This document shows positions 43,373 to 52,677 of a DNA stretch of 64,000 nt, one piece after another. The stretch is from the NCBI RefSeq assembly GCF_045629565.1, contig NZ_JAZQRL010000081.1, positions 1 through 64,000 on the forward strand. The letters run 5' to 3'. Positions within the stretch are counted from its first letter, which is position 1. Each line of letters starts with the position of its first letter. Position numbers and translations under genes: made by a program. Source of the stretch: Arcticibacter sp045629565. Lineage in GTDB: Bacteria; Bacteroidota; Bacteroidia; Sphingobacteriales; Sphingobacteriaceae. The notes under the pieces are model-generated. The model worked only from the letters and a program-made list of their open reading frames with translations, was not told where the DNA came from and made no database searches.

Positions 43373-44443
43373 ATGAAACGAAGTTCTTTTCTGTATCAGA
43401 TGTCGGTTTTAACCGCCCTTGCCACTTTGCCAAAGGGTGCAAAATCTAATTGGTTTTCAGAAGCTTCGCAAGCGGGCTTCCCTTATAAGTTGGAGCCTGT
43501 CGGGCGTTGTCTGGAGTTAGAAGGATATTATGTTTGGTGTAATAGCCCCATCCTCGGTCCGGATAATAAAGTTCACCTTTTCTTCTCTCGCTGGTCGTCA
43601 GCCAAAAAAATGGGAGGATGGCTTAATGGCTGTGAAATTGCACATGCAGTAGCTGAGCATCCCGAAGCAGAATTTAAGGTGATTGACACTGTGCTTGAAC
43701 CCAGAGGGCCAGGTTTTTGGGACGCTACAACTTGTCACAATCCTCATATTCAATTTGTAGACGGACTTTATTGCCTTTTTTACATGGGTAATTCTAATGG
43801 AAAGACCGATACCAAACGCATAGGCCTCGCCACATCCAAATCGTTGTATGGCCCCTGGACACGTCCAGATGAGCCTTTGCTGCAGCCAGGAATTGCAGGA
43901 GCCTGGGATGACCATTGTACAACTAACCCTGCTTTTGTAAAACATCCAAACGGGGAGTATTGGCTTTATTATAAATCGTGGAACTCAAACGATTACTATA
44001 ACTCAAAAGACCCTCTGATCAGGGGAAACAGGAAATATGGCCTGGCAGTATCCAATCGGCTCGAAGGGCCTTATCACAGGCACTCATCAAATCCAGTCAT
44101 CGACTTTTCATCAACCGGGAATAATAATCAGTTTGAAGACGCCTTCGTTTGGATGGACAAAGGCAAGTTTAAGATGCTCGCCAGAGATATGGGTGTATTT
44201 AATCACGAAGTCGGCCTGTATCTGGACTCTTCGGATGGCGTCCACTGGAATCGTCCTCAAATAGCTTACAAAGCGCTTAAAGACTATGTGGAATTACCTG
44301 CAGCTCCTGCACACCTTAAGCGTTACGGGAGGCTTGAACGTCCTCAGATCTTGTTTATGAAAGGGAAACCAGCTTATCTTTTTACTGCCTGCCAGGGAGG
44401 AGAATACGAAACGGCTTCTTCTTTTATACTGCGAATTACATAA
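43373..44443 (+). CDS. Five-bladed beta-propeller glycosidase-like protein (GH43/GH117 type)
   Basis: 356 residues with a weak export signal at the start. The repeated sheet motifs (N-S-P-I-L-G-P-D-N-K-V-H-L-F-F-S, L-Y-C-L-F-Y-M-G-N-S, Y-W-L-Y-Y-K-S-W, F-K-M-L-A-R-D) and the acidic residues in them fit a five-bladed propeller of the GH43/GH117-like superfamily. The exact family is not certain. Next to a GH28-type enzyme and downstream of rhamnose genes, a role in pectin or rhamnogalacturonan breakdown is likely. Confidence 0.65.
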   Translation: MKRSSFLYQMSVLTALATLPKGAKSNWFSEASQAGFPYKLEPVGRCLELEGYYVWCNSPILGPDNKVHLFFSRWSSAKKMGGWLNGCEIAHAVAEHPEAEFKVIDTVLEPRGPGFWDATTCHNPHIQFVDGLYCLFYMGNSNGKTDTKRIGLATSKSLYGPWTRPDEPLLQPGIAGAWDDHCTTNPAFVKHPNGEYWLYYKSWNSNDYYNSKDPLIRGNRKYGLAVSNRLEGPYHRHSSNPVIDFSSTGNNNQFEDAFVWMDKGKFKMLARDMGVFNHEVGLYLDSSDGVHWNRPQIAYKALKDYVELPAAPAHLKRYGRLERPQILFMKGKPAYLFTACQGGEYETASSFILRIT

Positions 44444-44461
44444 TTTCTAAACACATACATA

Positions 44462-45892
44462 ATGAACACAAAAAGACTATCAGGCTTAGTGCTGGCAATT
44501 GGATTGCTGCTATTTATATCAGCATGCGCAACAAGTGAGAAAACGGTCTGGACTTCTACAGAACAACCCTTGAAAGAAATGGAGCGAATCAGAGCGTTGA
44601 TAAAAGCTCCGGTTTTCAAAGATAAAGACTACGATATTACTGCCTACGGCGCTGTGGGGGATGGTGTTACACTGAATACAGAAGCGTTCCGCAAAGCGAT
44701 TGAAGATTGTAATAAAAACGGAGGAGGTCGTGTGGTTGTGCCTTTTGGTAAGTTCCTTACAGGGGCAATTATCTTAAAAAGCAATGTCAACCTCCATCTG
44801 GCAGATAGCACTACCATATTGTTCAGCAGAGATCCTGAGCATTATCCGATGGTATTTACCCGCTGGGAAGGCATGGAGTTAATGAACTACTCCTCATTTA
44901 TATATGCATACGGCGAGGAAAATATCGCAATCACAGGAAACGGTACGTTGGACGGAAATGCCGATAATGAGAATTGGTGGTATTGGAAAGGACAAAAGCA
45001 ATATGGCTGGGATGAAAGCAAAGGACACCAGGGACCCGCCCGCGATTCGCTTCATGCACTCAATCATCAAAAGACTGATCCCAGAACCCGTATTTTTGGA
45101 AAGGGCCATTACCTGAGACCCAACTTCATCCAGCCCTATAAATGTAATAATATCCTGATTTCAGACATCAAAATGATCAACTCACCGATGTGGAACCTCA
45201 ACCCGGTATTATGTGAGAATGTAACCATTGAACGTGTCAAAATTATTTCTCACGGCCCAAATAACGACGGTGCAGACCCTGAATCATGCAAGAATGTGTT
45301 GATTAAGGACTGTTTCTTTGATACTGGCGATGATTGTATTGCCATCAAGTCGGGAAGAGATGAAGATGGACGGTCAATTAATAAGCCGGCAGAAAACCAT
45401 ATTATCGAAGGCTGTGAAATGAAAGAAGGCCATGGGGGAGTTGTTATAGGGAGCGAAATCTCTGGCGGCGCCCGTAATATTTTCGCTGTGAATTGTATCA
45501 TGGATAGTCCTGATCTGGATAGAGTTTTGCGTATAAAAACAAGCTCAAGCCGTGGTGGTGTAATTGAAAATATCTTCATGAAAGATGTCAAAGTTGGTAC
45601 CTACCGCGAAGCTGCCGTAAGATGTAACATGTTCTATGAGGCACCTGGTGATTTTATGCCAACTATTCGCAATGTTTGGGTTGAAAACATGCATGTAGAA
45701 AAAGGCGGAACTTACGGATTGCTCGTAAATGCCTACAAAGAGTCGCCTGTTGAAAACTTGAGAATGGTTAATTGCACAATCAACGGGGTTCAAATTCCGT
45801 TCAAAGTCGATTACGTTGAAAATCTCCAATTTGATAATGTTAAAATCAACGGAGAAGTTACTGTACTTCCAGATAGCTTAAATTCTAAATAG
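44462..45892 (+). CDS. GH28 polygalacturonase-like lipoprotein
   Basis: 476 residues. Lipobox F-I-S-A-C-A after a short signal. From about residue 58 the protein is a right-handed parallel beta helix of family GH28: the start Y-D-I-T-A-Y-G-A-V-G-D-G, then N-N-D-G-A-D-P and D-T-G-D-D-C-I-A (catalytic Asp residues), G-H-G-G-V-V-I-G and R-I-K-T. All key residues are present, so it should be active. The substrate may be homogalacturonan or a rhamnogalacturonan; the surrounding rhamnose genes favour the second. Placed 18 bp after the propeller gene. Confidence 0.9.
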   Translation: MNTKRLSGLVLAIGLLLFISACATSEKTVWTSTEQPLKEMERIRALIKAPVFKDKDYDITAYGAVGDGVTLNTEAFRKAIEDCNKNGGGRVVVPFGKFLTGAIILKSNVNLHLADSTTILFSRDPEHYPMVFTRWEGMELMNYSSFIYAYGEENIAITGNGTLDGNADNENWWYWKGQKQYGWDESKGHQGPARDSLHALNHQKTDPRTRIFGKGHYLRPNFIQPYKCNNILISDIKMINSPMWNLNPVLCENVTIERVKIISHGPNNDGADPESCKNVLIKDCFFDTGDDCIAIKSGRDEDGRSINKPAENHIIEGCEMKEGHGGVVIGSEISGGARNIFAVNCIMDSPDLDRVLRIKTSSSRGGVIENIFMKDVKVGTYREAAVRCNMFYEAPGDFMPTIRNVWVENMHVEKGGTYGLLVNAYKESPVENLRMVNCTINGVQIPFKVDYVENLQFDNVKINGEVTVLPDSLNSK

Positions 45893-45916
45893 TCAGCTGG
45901 TTGCAAATTCATCCCC

Positions 45917-48900
45917 ATGTATAAAAGTGCTCTTTTAGTTCTTGCAGGATTTCTGTTTTGCGGAACTGGTAATATAAATGCTCAGGCGCCGCTTACTTCC
46001 GGACAACTGTGGCACCAGAAGGAACGATTAGTCCATTACCGCCCCGATGGGAAGGACTTCGTTTTGGTGAACGGAACAAAGCGATTCAACCGTGCCCTTT
46101 ATGGCACGAATACAGCTTTCCGTGTTGAAGCGGGCGACCTGCCCGAATTTGCCATGTATATGCCAGGCATGGGCGGTAATCTTCAGCTAGGCATTGTATC
46201 AGGTACCAGCAGTAAATGGATTATTCAGGCGAAAGATATCAAAAGTACCTACCGCCCCGGATCGATGCTCTATGAGATAAAAGATCCTATTTTGGGTTCA
46301 GGTACGCTGCGAGTCAGCGTACTGGCTCTTGCCGATGCGGAAGGCATGATCGTTAAAGCAGCTTTTTCGGGCGTGTCTGAGAGTGTTAGTTTGGTATGGG
46401 CTTTTGGCGGTGCTTCCGGGAAAAAGTTCAGTCGCAACGGTGACATAGGTGCCGATCCTGAATCTTCATTCTACCTAAAGCCTGAAAACTGCCAAAGCAA
46501 CAATTATAAACTAGCAGGTAAAAGCTTCGTTTTAACTTATGCTTCCTCGCAGCAGCTCACTGGTGTCCTTTCCGACAATGGGGATATCCGACTGGTGGAT
46601 GCTAGCGCAATGGAATCTCCCTCTTCCCTGATAAAATCAACAGCCGCCGAATTTCCGGTTGTTTCAGGTACCATTAAAATAAAAAGCGATGAGGAAACTT
46701 ATATTTTAGTTCAAAGACCGTCTGATAAAGGAAAGATAAAATCCTCCGATTTAGCATTAAAATACGGACAGGCTGAACAGGCAAGGACTATACTGGCACA
46801 ACGTGTCCAAGTGAACACCCCTGATCCGTATATCAATACACTTGGTGGAGCCCTCGCTGTTGCTGCTGACGGAATATGGGAAAGTCCCACCTTCCTTCAT
46901 GGGGCAGTAGCATGGCGAATGAGGCTCAACGCCTGGCGCGGTGCCTCGGTTGCAGACCCACTTGGATGGCATGACCGGGCTCTGGAACATTTCCGGAGTT
47001 ACGCAAAGTCTCAGGTTCTTGAACCGGAAAGAGGACCGGTGGTTGCTGATACCGCATTGAACCTGGCACGCCAGGAAGAGAAGATGGGAAATGCTATGTT
47101 CAGCAGCGGCTATATTTCACGTAACCCTAACGATAACACAAAACCTCATCATTATGATATGAACCTCGTGTTCTTTGATCAGATGATGACCCACTTCCAA
47201 TGGACAGGTGACCTATCTGTTGCCAGAGAAATGTGGCCGGTTATCAAACGTCATCTTGATTGGGAGAAACGTAATTTTGATACCGATGGAGACGGTCTGT
47301 ATGATGCGTACTGCGCTATCTGGGCAAGCGACGCATTGCAGTACAGTGGTGGCGGAGTTACACATACATCCTCTTACAATTACAGGGCAAATAAGATAGC
47401 AGCTCAGATCGCCCGTTTAATTGGTGAGGACAGCAGACCCTACGAACTGGAAGCTGAAAAAATCCATAAGGCCATCAACAGTACGTTATGGATGCCCCGC
47501 AAGGGATGGTATGCAGAGTATCAGGATCTCCTGGGACTTAAGAAGCTGCATCCCGTACCCGGGTTATGGACCATCTATCACGCTATTGATTCAAAGGTGC
47601 CCGACATGTTTAAGGCATACCAGTCACTTCGATATGTAGATACTCAAATTCCCAGAATTCCTATTCTGGCCAAAGGCCTTGATGATAAAGATCTCTACAC
47701 ACTCCCCACAACAAACTGGCAGCCTTATACATGGTCTGTCAATAATGTGGCCCTGGCAGAGGTTCTCCATACATCACTTGCCTACTGGCAGGCCGGGAGA
47801 TCGGAAGATGCATTTAAGCTTTGGAAAAGCAATATTCTCGAATCAATGTATTTAAGTTCCAGTCCTGGTGGATTTCAGCAGTTATCGTTCTACGATGCAG
47901 TGCGTGGTGAACTCTACAGAGATTTTGCAGATCCCATCGGTGTAGCAGGTCGTACGCTGGTAGAAGGCTTGTTCGGTATAGAACCGGATGCACTTGCTGA
48001 TACCCTGACAATTCGTCCAGGGCTGCCATCCGCATGGGGGTACGCTTCGCTGAAGACACCTGACATATCCTTCGATTTTAAGAGAACTGATGCTACAGAC
48101 CGGTACATCATCGAAGCTTACCGGAAAAGTCCCATGAACCTCAAACTGGAAATTAAGGCTAAGTCTGATCGTGTCAAAAATGTTCGTGTAAATGGTGTAG
48201 CCGTTAACTGGAAAGTGTCAGAAAGATCGTTAGGCACACCATCTCTCGAGATTTTTGCAGGGAAGTCCGCAAAATACACCATTGAAGTAGCCTGGGATGG
48301 CGAATCTTTTGAGGAACCGTCTCTTAGTCCGGCTTTGTACAAAGAACTCTTTAAAGCTGAGTTTAAGAATGCGAAGATTACGAATGTTTATGATCCCCAG
48401 CAGATCCTCCAGGGTGCGGTGTTCAAAAATAATAAACTGGAAGCCCTTATTGACTCGGAGAACGGTCACAAGACTTTTTTCCTCAAGATGAATCAGGGAA
48501 ATTTCGCCTGGTGGCTCCCCGTAGACATCGAGGTAATGAAGACGGTTGAGCTCATGGCACCGGCTGAACAAAAAGATGAGAGCCTTACCTTTACAGTAAA
48601 GAATAATGGGCCTGCAGTAAGAGGTGAACTTATGCTCAAGGGCGGAAGCAGGATTGTATCCAAAATCGTAGAACTCTCTGCCGGAGGGTCTGAAGAGATT
48701 GTAGTACCTAAGGAGTATGTATCAGCGGGAACGAACCTTATGCGGGTGGAGTATAGACCAGGTGTCTATGCCGAAAAGGATATTATCAACTGGAACGCTT
48801 TGCCAAACCCAGGAGCTAGCTTTGAATCAGTCGACCTCTCAGGCGTTTTTAATGATAAGGTAACCAACATCTTCAAAAATAAGTACCTGAGTCCACGCCC

Positions 48901-49543
48901 CGTATCCCCAACACTCCAGCTACCAACTCAAGGAATAGGAAACTGGTGTTATCCCCTGACAACGGCTAATATAGACGACAGTGGAATAAGAGGAAAGGCA
49001 GGAGATAGTGGTCAGATTGTCCTTCCAAACGGAATACCGATGGCAACTTCAGGATTGCCTGATGCCAGCAACATTGCTTTCACTTCGCAATGGGATAACT
49101 ATCCTGATTCCATCGTAGTTCCCTTATCGGGGTCAGCTTCGCATGCTTATTTGCTTATGGCCGGATCTACCAATCCAATGCAAAGCAGAATTGAAAACGG
49201 GGAGGTTCTGGTCGCTTATACCGATGGAACTGTCGATCGTCTGCCTTTGGTTAACCCCTCAAACTGGTGGCCAATAGAGCAAGACTATATTCATGACGGG
49301 TACGCTTTCACAACAGACAGTCCCAAGCCATTTAGGGTATACTTGAAAAGCGGCCAAATTAGTCGCGACTTCAAAGATTTTATCTCCATAAAAGGATTCA
49401 CCGATCGGGGGATAGACGGAGGGGCGGCAACAGTTCTCGATCTTCCACTCGATCCTAAGAAGCAGTTAAAAGAGCTCACTATAAGAACGCTGGCCAATGA
49501 TGTCGTGATTGGATTAATGAGCATAACATTACAGAAGATCTAA
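45917..49543 (+). CDS. Large exported DUF4450-type protein, putative glycosidase
   Basis: 1208 residues, signal peptide about 1-22 (I-N-A before Q). The start of the mature protein (L-V-H-Y-R-P-D-G-K-D-F-V and F-N-R-A-L-Y-G-T-N-T) is typical of Bacteroidota DUF4450 proteins. The middle (about 300-720) reads like an (alpha/alpha)6 toroid, with W-R-G and D-T-D-G-D-G-L-Y-D-A-Y motifs. The end carries beta-sandwich modules and a last region with N-W-W-P-I-E-Q-D-Y. Such layouts occur in rhamnosidase-like or related glycosidases, but the reaction here is not established. Its place in the cluster suggests a pectin side-chain substrate. Confidence 0.7.
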   Translation: MYKSALLVLAGFLFCGTGNINAQAPLTSGQLWHQKERLVHYRPDGKDFVLVNGTKRFNRALYGTNTAFRVEAGDLPEFAMYMPGMGGNLQLGIVSGTSSKWIIQAKDIKSTYRPGSMLYEIKDPILGSGTLRVSVLALADAEGMIVKAAFSGVSESVSLVWAFGGASGKKFSRNGDIGADPESSFYLKPENCQSNNYKLAGKSFVLTYASSQQLTGVLSDNGDIRLVDASAMESPSSLIKSTAAEFPVVSGTIKIKSDEETYILVQRPSDKGKIKSSDLALKYGQAEQARTILAQRVQVNTPDPYINTLGGALAVAADGIWESPTFLHGAVAWRMRLNAWRGASVADPLGWHDRALEHFRSYAKSQVLEPERGPVVADTALNLARQEEKMGNAMFSSGYISRNPNDNTKPHHYDMNLVFFDQMMTHFQWTGDLSVAREMWPVIKRHLDWEKRNFDTDGDGLYDAYCAIWASDALQYSGGGVTHTSSYNYRANKIAAQIARLIGEDSRPYELEAEKIHKAINSTLWMPRKGWYAEYQDLLGLKKLHPVPGLWTIYHAIDSKVPDMFKAYQSLRYVDTQIPRIPILAKGLDDKDLYTLPTTNWQPYTWSVNNVALAEVLHTSLAYWQAGRSEDAFKLWKSNILESMYLSSSPGGFQQLSFYDAVRGELYRDFADPIGVAGRTLVEGLFGIEPDALADTLTIRPGLPSAWGYASLKTPDISFDFKRTDATDRYIIEAYRKSPMNLKLEIKAKSDRVKNVRVNGVAVNWKVSERSLGTPSLEIFAGKSAKYTIEVAWDGESFEEPSLSPALYKELFKAEFKNAKITNVYDPQQILQGAVFKNNKLEALIDSENGHKTFFLKMNQGNFAWWLPVDIEVMKTVELMAPAEQKDESLTFTVKNNGPAVRGELMLKGGSRIVSKIVELSAGGSEEIVVPKEYVSAGTNLMRVEYRPGVYAEKDIINWNALPNPGASFESVDLSGVFNDKVTNIFKNKYLSPRPVSPTLQLPTQGIGNWCYPLTTANIDDSGIRGKAGDSGQIVLPNGIPMATSGLPDASNIAFTSQWDNYPDSIVVPLSGSASHAYLLMAGSTNPMQSRIENGEVLVAYTDGTVDRLPLVNPSNWWPIEQDYIHDGYAFTTDSPKPFRVYLKSGQISRDFKDFISIKGFTDRGIDGGAATVLDLPLDPKKQLKELTIRTLANDVVIGLMSITLQKI

Positions 49544-49575
49544 AAGCCCAATTATTAACTAACAAAACCAATTAT

Positions 49576-51717
49576 ATGAAAGTAAAGAAGATTTTATACG
49601 GCGTCGGAATAGCACTATCTCAAGTGCTATTCGCAAGCGCACAGCCGATAAATCGCCAGGCGGTGGTAACACGCCACAATGTTGTCAACACCAAAATCGA
49701 TTCACTAACTTCGCTGTCCCTCGGAAATGGAAAGTTCGCTTTTACAGCGGATGTAACCGGCCTGCAGACTTTTCCCGACGCCTACAAGAAAGGCGTAAGT
49801 CTCGGAACCCAGTCTGAATGGGGATGGAACAATTTCAAAGATACGGTAGGTTATAACATCTCCGAAGTCCTCAAGAACTACAATTTGAACGGTAGAATGA
49901 TCTCCTATGCCGTTCAGTGGTCTGAACCCTTAAGGAAAAGACAAGCAGCCGACTGGCTAAGGAAAAACCCACACCGCATCCATTTAGGACATTTAGGGTT
50001 TGAGATCCAGAAACAAAATGGTTCCATGATCAGTATGGCTGACGTTAAAAACATCAGGCAGGAACTTGACCTCTGGACAGGTGTTCTCAAAAGTACCTTT
50101 ACCGTAGACAACATCCCTGTGGAAGTAACTACAACGGTTCATCAGGATCAGGATGTCGTCTCAGTTCGGGTGAAGTCTAAGCTCGTTACGAGCGGCAGAT
50201 TGAAGGTTGGCCTCCGGTTCCCTTACCCAACAGCAGAGTTTCTTGATGAAGGTGCTAACTGGGCTAATCCGCAAAATCACAAATCTTCCATCCTCTCATC
50301 AAATGCAGACGGAGCGGTAATCGAGCATCAGCTTGAAGGTATCACTTACTTCTCTAACCTGAAATGGAATAGAGGCACCGTTAATGCAACTTCCACGCCA
50401 CATTCCTTCCAGGTTATTCCTGCCAAAGGATCGGACATACTTGAGCTGAGCTGCTTGTTCAGTCCCGGGCAAAAGACATCCGCTGCCGTACCTGCATACC
50501 AGGATAGCGAAGCCAGCAGCAAAACTCAATGGGCTGCCTTTTGGAACAGCGGTGCGGCAATTGATTTCGCTGGAAGTACCGACCCCAGAGCCAAAGAGTT
50601 GGAAAGAAGAACGGTGCTGTCTCAATACCTCACGAAACTACAATGTGCCGGATCGTTTCCTCCTCAGGAAACTGGCTTAACTTTCAACAGCTGGTTTGGT
50701 AAGCCACATCTGGAGATGCATTGGTGGCATGCGGTGCATTTTGCGCTGTGGAACAGGGTGGACCTTATGGAAAACAGTCTTAGTTACTATGCAAAAGTCC
50801 AGGGTAAAGCAAAAGCGCTTGCCGAGAGACAAGGCTTCAAGGGCGTTCGCTGGCAAAAAATGACTGATCACAACGGAGATGAGGCTCCATCTTCTGTCGG
50901 AGCATTTCTTATCTGGCAGCAGCCTCACCTGATCTATATGGCAGAACTCGCCTATCGCGATAAACGAGACAAAGCGATTCTCGAAAAATACAAAGACCTC
51001 GTTTTTGCCACAGCCGAATTCATGGCTTCTTTCCCTACCTATGACAAAGCAAAAGATCAATACAACCTGGGTAAAGGCCTCATTCCTGCTCAGGAAGTAT
51101 TTAAAGCTGAGTTGACTTTCAACCCGACGTACGAACTTGCTTACTGGGATTGGGCACTTAAAGTTGCCCAAACCTGGAGAGAGCGTCTGGGTATGAGCAG
51201 AGATGCTGAATGGGATAACGTAATCAACAAGCTCGCACCCCTTCCGGTATCTGAAGGCGTATATCTGGCTACCGAAAGCACTCCCGATTCGTATACAACC
51301 GATCGCTGGAAGACTGATCATCCTGCAGTTCTGGGAGCATTAGGTATGGTGCCTGAGTCTAAGAAGCTGGATATGGCAACCATGCAGCGTACTTTCGACC
51401 TGGTATGGAAGGTATGGTCATGGGAGGATACATGGGGATGGGACTTCCCCATGACTGCAATGAATGCGGCCCGTTTGGGTAAGCCTGAGCGGGCAGTGGA
51501 CGCGCTCTTTATGAAAATCCAGACAAACACCTACCTTAAAAACGGCCATAACTACCAGGATGGAAGGTTGCGTATATACCTGCCCGGAAATGGAGGAGTC
51601 CTCACTACCGTAGCCATGATGGCCGGTGGATGGGACGGAAGTCAGGGCGTCAATCCCGGTTTTCCTAAAGACGGAAAGTGGAAAGTACGCTCCGAAGGCT
51701 TCAAGAAGATGCCATAG
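49576..51717 (+). CDS. Exported six-hairpin glycosidase-like protein
   Basis: 713 residues with a signal peptide ending near A-S-A-Q (about residue 23). The N-terminal half is a beta-sandwich of about 270 residues. The C-terminal half has the helical hairpins and motifs (W-W-H-A-V-H-F-A-L-W-N-R, F-N-P-T-Y-E-L-A-Y-W) of an (alpha/alpha)6 six-hairpin glycosidase. This two-domain plan is shared by families such as GH65 and GH95, but I cannot assign one. It is the last gene of the pectin group, 32 bp after the DUF4450 gene, and is followed by a strong terminator. Confidence 0.65.
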   Translation: MKVKKILYGVGIALSQVLFASAQPINRQAVVTRHNVVNTKIDSLTSLSLGNGKFAFTADVTGLQTFPDAYKKGVSLGTQSEWGWNNFKDTVGYNISEVLKNYNLNGRMISYAVQWSEPLRKRQAADWLRKNPHRIHLGHLGFEIQKQNGSMISMADVKNIRQELDLWTGVLKSTFTVDNIPVEVTTTVHQDQDVVSVRVKSKLVTSGRLKVGLRFPYPTAEFLDEGANWANPQNHKSSILSSNADGAVIEHQLEGITYFSNLKWNRGTVNATSTPHSFQVIPAKGSDILELSCLFSPGQKTSAAVPAYQDSEASSKTQWAAFWNSGAAIDFAGSTDPRAKELERRTVLSQYLTKLQCAGSFPPQETGLTFNSWFGKPHLEMHWWHAVHFALWNRVDLMENSLSYYAKVQGKAKALAERQGFKGVRWQKMTDHNGDEAPSSVGAFLIWQQPHLIYMAELAYRDKRDKAILEKYKDLVFATAEFMASFPTYDKAKDQYNLGKGLIPAQEVFKAELTFNPTYELAYWDWALKVAQTWRERLGMSRDAEWDNVINKLAPLPVSEGVYLATESTPDSYTTDRWKTDHPAVLGALGMVPESKKLDMATMQRTFDLVWKVWSWEDTWGWDFPMTAMNAARLGKPERAVDALFMKIQTNTYLKNGHNYQDGRLRIYLPGNGGVLTTVAMMAGGWDGSQGVNPGFPKDGKWKVRSEGFKKMP

Positions 51718-51724
51718 TATTGCA

Positions 51725-51755
51725 AAAAGGGCTGCCTTCGTCAGGCAGCCCTTTT
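51725..51755 (+). terminator. Strong hairpin terminator at the end of the pectin group
   Basis: A perfect 13-bp stem (51725-51737 with 51743-51755, 5-nt loop) begins with AAAA and ends with TTTT, so it can work on both strands and separates this operon from the convergent pflA. Confidence 0.85.
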
Positions 51756-51811
51756 ATATCGTTAACACCAGTAACGGTTGAATCCAGTTTCTTCAGCCTC
51801 CCGTCCACACA

Positions 51812-52594
51812 CTATTTAAGCACCACATTGGAGAAATACTTGTTAAATATTGACAAAGCTTTTTCTTTGCTCTCCTCTGTAGGGCTTTCCGTGTCCTTCA
51901 ATGGGTAATTCATCTTCATCAATTCCCATTTGTGCAGACCCAGCTGATGAAATGGAATAATCTCAACGCGATCAACGGTCTTGAAATCTGTAAAACGTTG
52001 TCCCCATTCTTCCAGATACTCCTCCTGGTCCGTCCATCCAGGTACAAGCACATATCTCAACCACATTCGTTTCCCTGTTGACTCCCGATAGTCTGCCAGA
52101 GCAAGCGTGGCCTTATTGGTTAGGCCGGTAAGCTGATGATGAATCTCGTCGTTAATATGCTTAACATCCAGCAACAGCAAATCCGTATGTTCCAGAAGTT
52201 CATGAACCTGATCATTGTTTAATCTGCCGTTTGTGTCAAGGCAAGTATTTATTCCCTCTGCATGAAGGCGTTTAAAAAACGTGCTTAGCTTGCTTCTTTG
52301 CAAAAGAGGCTCGCCGCCCGAAACCGTCACGCCCCCAAATTTGCCGAAGTAAGACTTCTGTCGAACGGCCCTTTCTACCAGTTCATCAATGGCCACCAAC
52401 GTGCCGCCCCGGACGTCAAGAGTATCCGGATTCTGACAATATAAGCACCGGAACTGGCATCCCTGAACAAAGATCACCATTCTAATTCCTGGTCCGTCAT
52501 GCGTTCCAAAAGTTTCCAGTGAATGAATCCGTAAGTGTTCCGGATCATCAAAATTCAACTTAGCCGCCTCAATATCCTGTAATGGAAAGTACAT
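51812..52594 (-). CDS. pflA: Pyruvate formate-lyase activating enzyme PflA
   Basis: 260 residues. Radical SAM motif C46-x3-C50-x2-C53, preceded by G-T-H-D-G-P-G-I-R, the typical start of this family. It puts the glycyl radical on PflB using SAM and a 4Fe-4S cluster. It lies downstream of pflB in the same direction, but a hairpin with a T-run stands in the 83-bp gap, so much less pflA than pflB message is expected, which suits a catalytic activator. Confidence 0.94.
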   Translation of the reverse strand: MYFPLQDIEAAKLNFDDPEHLRIHSLETFGTHDGPGIRMVIFVQGCQFRCLYCQNPDTLDVRGGTLVAIDELVERAVRQKSYFGKFGGVTVSGGEPLLQRSKLSTFFKRLHAEGINTCLDTNGRLNNDQVHELLEHTDLLLLDVKHINDEIHHQLTGLTNKATLALADYRESTGKRMWLRYVLVPGWTDQEEYLEEWGQRFTDFKTVDRVEIIPFHQLGLHKWELMKMNYPLKDTESPTEESKEKALSIFNKYFSNVVLK

Positions 52595-52626
52595 GTCGTA
52601 AGATGTGAAAAATAATTCAAAAAAAA

Positions 52627-52651
52627 GAGGTCAGGTTTATAACCTGACCTC
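52627..52651 (-). terminator. Terminator or attenuator between pflB and pflA
   Basis: Perfect 11-bp stem (52627-52637 with 52641-52651, loop TAT) followed on the minus strand by eight T. It lies after the pflB stop and before pflA. Confidence 0.8.
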
Positions 52652-52677
52652 CAACTATTAATATATATATAAATCGG

